Made by a program: the position numbers and the translations under genes. Shown here piece after piece: positions 61,018-64,000 of a stretch of 64,000 nucleotides of DNA. Position 1 is the stretch's first letter; every line of letters starts with the position of its first letter. The stretch is from Actinomycetota bacterium (lineage in GTDB: Bacteria; Actinomycetota; Thermoleophilia; Gaiellales; F1-60-MAGs149). Where the stretch lies: positions 52,372 to 116,371 of the forward strand of contig JAPLCF010000036.1 of the NCBI GenBank assembly GCA_026392355.1, in the 5' to 3' direction. The notes beneath the pieces were generated by a model that saw only the letters and a list, made by a program, of their open reading frames with translations, did not search any database and was not told where the DNA came from.

Positions 61018-62093
61018 GCGCCCGCGACGCGCTCGAGGGCGGTGATGACGTCGGCGACGTCCTCGTCGCTCATCGCCGTGTGCACCGGAAGAGCGAAGCC
61101 GCGGTCGACGATCTCCTCGGCAATCGGTGCGGATTGGCCGAGGTCGACGAGGCTGCCGATGCGCGTCATCGCGTACGAGAGGATGCCCGCGCCGATTCCC
61201 TGCTCTTGCATCGCCGCGACGAAGGCATCCCGGCTGGTGCCTTCGGGAACGATCGCACCGAAGGTCTGCTCGTTGACCGTCGCGCCAGCAGGGTGCTGCT
61301 GGACGCCGACGCCGAGACCGGGCAGCACCTGGCGGTAGGCATCGGCGATCTCGCGGCGGCGCGAGATCATGCCGTCGAGGCGGTCGAGCTGCACGAGGCC
61401 GATGGCGGCCTGCATCTCCGTGAGGCGCTCGTTGGGGCCGGGCTCGACAAAGTCGCCAACGGCGCGCTGGCCGTGATTGCGGAAGATGCGCAGGCGCTCG
61501 GCCAACTGGTCGTCGTCGGTCAGACAGGCACCGCCCTCACCGGTGGTGAGCACCTTGCGGGGATGGAACGACAGGCAGGAGATGTCGCCAAACGAGCCGC
61601 AGGCGCGGCCGCCGAGCGTGGAGCCAATCGCGCAGGCTGAGTCCTCGATGATCGGCAGATCTGGGAATGCCGCGGCGATCGCGAGCTGATCGGCGGGCAC
61701 GCCGAACTGGTCGATGGCAATGACCGCCGTCGTAGCGTCGGTGCGGGCGGCGGCAAGATCAGGCGCCTCACCGTTCCATGTACCGCGATCGATGTCGACC
61801 AAGCGCGGAGTCGCCCCCACCCAGGCCGCAACGTGCGCGGGGCTCGGCCACGACATCGCGGGCACGAGCACTTCGCCGCTGTTGATGTTGAGCGCGCGGA
61901 GCGCGAGCTCGAGGGCCGCGGTGCCATTGGCGACGGCGATGGCGTGCTTGCGTCCACAGCGCTCAGCAAGACCGCGCTCAAATTCCTCGACGAGACGGCC
62001 TGAGATGAGCATGCCGCTCTCGAGCACGCGCGAGACAGCCGCGATCTCCTCGGCGCCGAGCTCGGGCTTCGCGATGGGGATGCGGATCGTCAC
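61014..62093 (-). CDS. DegT/DnrJ/EryC1-type sugar aminotransferase
   Basis: 359 residues from GTG 62093. Fold-type I features: ISGRLVEEFERGLAERCGRK, HAIAVANGTAALELALRALN, GEVLVPAMSWPSPAH, the PLP lysine in SFHPRKVLTTGEGGAC (the family's SFHxxK), and NERLTEMQAAIGLVQL. Enzymes of this class aminate keto-sugars on a nucleotide carrier using glutamate. Together with the epimerase at 54685 this suggests an aminosugar in the glycan. It starts 23 bases after the flippase gene ends and continues into the two-component pair. Confidence 0.92.
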   Translation of the reverse strand: MTIRIPIAKPELGAEEIAAVSRVLESGMLISGRLVEEFERGLAERCGRKHAIAVANGTAALELALRALNINSGEVLVPAMSWPSPAHVAAWVGATPRLVDIDRGTWNGEAPDLAAARTDATTAVIAIDQFGVPADQLAIAAAFPDLPIIEDSACAIGSTLGGRACGSFGDISCLSFHPRKVLTTGEGGACLTDDDQLAERLRIFRNHGQRAVGDFVEPGPNERLTEMQAAIGLVQLDRLDGMISRRREIADAYRQVLPGLGVGVQQHPAGATVNEQTFGAIVPEGTSRDAFVAAMQEQGIGAGILSYAMTRIGSLVDLGQSAPIAEEIVDRGFALPVHTAMSDEDVADVITALERVAGA

Positions 62094-62115
62094 AGGCGGA
62101 GGATACCCGTCACGG

Positions 62116-63630
62116 CTAGAGCTTCTCGTCGGGCTCGGGCTCGGCGGTGTCGCCAGGCGGCGCCGAGCCACCGCGGTTGCGCAGCCCAGCCACGATCGCC
62201 TTCGCCCGAGCCAGCTCGGCCCGCGTCAGGAAGCCGATCGCGATGTAGCCAAGCGGGATCGCCAGCGCGACGAGGATGCGAAGTGCAAGCGCGCCCGTGC
62301 CGTAGTCGGGCAGGAGGTACGTCGCAGCCAGTGCGAGCGCGAGGATCACCGGAATGCGGGCAATGCGCGCCCACGGATACGGCACCGGGAAGACGCGGTG
62401 CTCGCGCCACAGCATCAGCGCGAACATCGAGCCGTAGGCGATCACCAGAGACCAACCCGCGCCGGCCACGCCGAAGGGCGGCACGAGCAGCAGGAGTGCG
62501 ACGACCTCGATGACCGCGGCGGCAGCCACGACGATCCAGTTGAACTGATTCGCCTTCTTGCGCCCCACGCCAATCGCGGCGATGAAGTAGCCGCCGTAGA
62601 GCGGACCCGCGATGGCGATCGGCGTGATCGCGGCCGCGGCGCCCCAGTATGGCTCCGTGGTTAGAAGGCGCAGGAACCATGGCGCGAGCAACGCGACAGA
62701 GAGCGCGGCCCAGCCCATGAAGGCTAGGTACAGGCCCATGACGGCGGCGTACGTCCGCTTGGCCTCGCCATCGTCCTTGATCGAATAGGCGAAGGCGGGC
62801 CAGGCCAGCTGGAAGGCGTTGACGAGCAGCAGCACACCCGTACCGATGCGGAAGCCAGCGCCGAGGATGCCGAGCGTGGCTGGTGTCGAGACGGCAAGGA
62901 CGATCGGCCGGTTGATCAGCGTGACGGCCCACATGGCCGCGCCCGCCGGCATGAGTGGCACGCCAAACTTGAGCATGTCGCGCAGGAGTGGTCGATCAAC
63001 CCCAAAGCCCAACCAGTGCCGCTGTTCGACGAGGACGCCGAGATACACCACCGCCTGCCCGAGGTAGGCACCGAGCAGCAGGCCGACAGGGCCGAGGTGC
63101 AGGTGCACGAGGAACAGGTACGAGAGCCCTGCGGTGGCGATCAGATTGATGACCGTGCGCACGCTGAAGGCGACGGGGCGCTCCTGCACTCGGAACAGGG
63201 CGCTCGTCAGCTCGTAGTTGACGGTCACGTAGACGCCAAGCGCGATCATCAGGACGAGGTCCTGGCCGGCCTCGGGCGTCGTGAAGACGGACTGCCCGAG
63301 CCAGCGCGAGGAGAAGGCTGTGATAACCGCCCAGACGAGTGTCGTCACCTGCAAGGCCCAGAAGGCCGTCTGGAAGACGCGGCGGCGACGCTCTGGATCC
63401 TCGTAATCGAAGAAGAAGCGGAAGAACGAGTTGACGAGTCCGAGGCGTGCCACGATCGCCACGGCCAGCACGATGCGCAACGCGAGTTCCGCGTCACCGA
63501 ACTGGGCGGGCGTCAGCTCCCGCGTGTAGAGCGGCAGCAGGACAATGCCGAGCAGCGTCGCGGCGATCGAGCCCGCGCCGTAGATCGCAGACTGCTTGCC
63601 GATGCGCGCAAGATTGCGCGCGACACTCAT
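62116..63630 (-). CDS. Polysaccharide flippase (Wzx/MurJ-like MATE fold)
   Basis: 504 residues from ATG 63630, preceded by GAGGCGGGG; an upstream ATG at 63657 is less likely. Twelve to fourteen hydrophobic segments with the family opening KQSAIYGAGSIAATLLGIVLLPLYTRELTPAQFG. It should move lipid-linked oligosaccharide across the membrane for assembly outside. A hydrophilic tail (APPGDTAEPEPDEKL) follows the last helix. It is the first gene of the operon flippase-aminotransferase-regulator-kinase. Confidence 0.9.
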   Translation of the reverse strand: MSVARNLARIGKQSAIYGAGSIAATLLGIVLLPLYTRELTPAQFGDAELALRIVLAVAIVARLGLVNSFFRFFFDYEDPERRRRVFQTAFWALQVTTLVWAVITAFSSRWLGQSVFTTPEAGQDLVLMIALGVYVTVNYELTSALFRVQERPVAFSVRTVINLIATAGLSYLFLVHLHLGPVGLLLGAYLGQAVVYLGVLVEQRHWLGFGVDRPLLRDMLKFGVPLMPAGAAMWAVTLINRPIVLAVSTPATLGILGAGFRIGTGVLLLVNAFQLAWPAFAYSIKDDGEAKRTYAAVMGLYLAFMGWAALSVALLAPWFLRLLTTEPYWGAAAAITPIAIAGPLYGGYFIAAIGVGRKKANQFNWIVVAAAAVIEVVALLLLVPPFGVAGAGWSLVIAYGSMFALMLWREHRVFPVPYPWARIARIPVILALALAATYLLPDYGTGALALRILVALAIPLGYIAIGFLTRAELARAKAIVAGLRNRGGSAPPGDTAEPEPDEKL

Positions 63631-63687
63631 CGTTGACCCCGCCTCATCCCGACCCATTGTCCCACGCCGACGACGCGGGCAGGGTTG

Positions 63688-64000
63688 CTACTTGTCGCGG
63701 TCCTTGCCCTTGTCCCGATCCTTACCGGGCTTGGCGGGCTCCGCGGCCGGCTGGGGCTGGGCGACGGGCGCCTGCTGCGCTGGCTCGGCGATGACCACCG
63801 GCGTTGCGGGCTTCGGCGGGTCGGACTTGGGATTCTCCGACTTCGGCGTTTCAGACTTAGGGTTCTCCGACTTCGGCGCCTCGGACTTCGGCTTCTCCGA
63901 CTTCGGCGTTTCAGACTTGGGATTCTCCGACTTCGCTGCCTCAGACTTCGGCTTCTCCGCCTTCGGCGTTTCAGACTTGGGATTCTCCGACTTCGGCGCC
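63688..64000 (-). CDS. C-terminal end of a Lys/Pro/Ser/Glu repeat protein, cut by the window edge
   Basis: A minus-strand frame open from the window edge to TAG at 63688 gives 103 complete codons. Residues nearest the edge are a pentapeptide repeat of the form P-K-S-E-x (PKSENPKSETPKAEKPKSEA and so on, about 12 units). A Pro/Ala/Gln linker (PKPATPVVIAEPAQQAPVAQ) follows, and then a highly charged tail KPGKDRDKGKDRDK. The low-complexity, Pro/Lys-rich character suggests a cell-wall-spanning or disordered segment. No start, signal or other domain is visible within the window. It precedes the flippase gene by 57 bases on the same strand. Confidence 0.7.
   Translation of the reverse strand, partial: APKSENPKSETPKAEKPKSEAAKSENPKSETPKSEKPKSEAPKSENPKSETPKSENPKSDPPKPATPVVIAEPAQQAPVAQPQPAAEPAKPGKDRDKGKDRDK
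63811..64000. repeat. 15-bp tandem repeat with 60-bp higher-order period
   Basis: The coding repeat PKSEx is 15 bases long. The variable fifth residue cycles N-T-K-A, so the DNA repeats every 60 bases: 63841, 63901 and 63961 all begin CTTCGGCGTTTCAGACTT. The array continues beyond the window. Confidence 0.9.

Noticed and set aside
63811..64000. CRISPR array
   Set aside because: The repeats are 15/60 bp without unique spacers, are in frame and encode a regular pentapeptide.

Overview
The window is high-GC DNA from what looks like an actinobacterium of the class Thermoleophilia (Solirubrobacterales-like). This is inferred from the gene content, not from a marker gene. The clues are dense coding on both strands with strong G/C third-position preference, many GTG/TTG starts and four-base stop/start overlaps, an F420-type luciferase-like oxidoreductase, and secreted proteins ending in the 'YTLSENANVTV...GRW' module often met in that class. 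No rRNA, tRNA, CRISPR array or intact transposase was seen.

Layout. 1-16.4 kb holds accessory and envelope genes: secreted proteins of unknown role, two MOSC paralogues, a duplicated DUF4258-DUF2283 pair that looks like a small toxin-antitoxin family, a class I glutamine amidotransferase, a lysylphosphatidylglycerol-synthase-like membrane enzyme, a secreted HNH nuclease, a divergent sensor kinase/response regulator pair, two very large secreted repeat proteins, a PQQ-type beta-propeller and a TRIC-type channel. 16.4-21 kb holds a beta-lactamase-fold hydrolase, a HepT/MntA toxin-antitoxin locus (toxin frameshifted, antitoxin fused to a helix-turn-helix, with an 18-bp palindrome beside it), a cyclase-family hydrolase and a secreted alpha/beta hydrolase.

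21-32 kb holds a ferredoxin-type sulfite reductase fused to two cysteine-less rhodanese domains, preceded by a SAM riboswitch. It is followed by typA, an aminotransferase, a DUF1254/DUF1214 protein, a multicopper oxidase and a second beta-lactamase-fold hydrolase. 32-41 kb is a peptide locus: a DmpA-type peptidase diverges from a complete peptide ABC importer whose operon ends in a proline-iminopeptidase-like hydrolase and an amidase. 41-50 kb is an amine-oxidation block: heterotetrameric sarcosine oxidase (soxB-D-A-G), a zinc alcohol dehydrogenase, a copper amine oxidase and an LLM oxidoreductase.

50-63.6 kb is a cell-surface glycan cluster. It contains three ATP-grasp enzymes, two glycosyltransferases, a sugar-nucleotide epimerase, a deacetylase-like protein, a DegT-type sugar aminotransferase and a flippase. 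It also carries a VapBC module and a two-component pair translationally coupled to the aminotransferase. The promoter region between the two divergent glycosyltransferases (52.73-52.95 kb) consists almost wholly of nested inverted repeats, whose core recurs at 49.15 kb. The window ends inside a gene encoding a PKSEx pentapeptide repeat with a 60-bp higher-order period.
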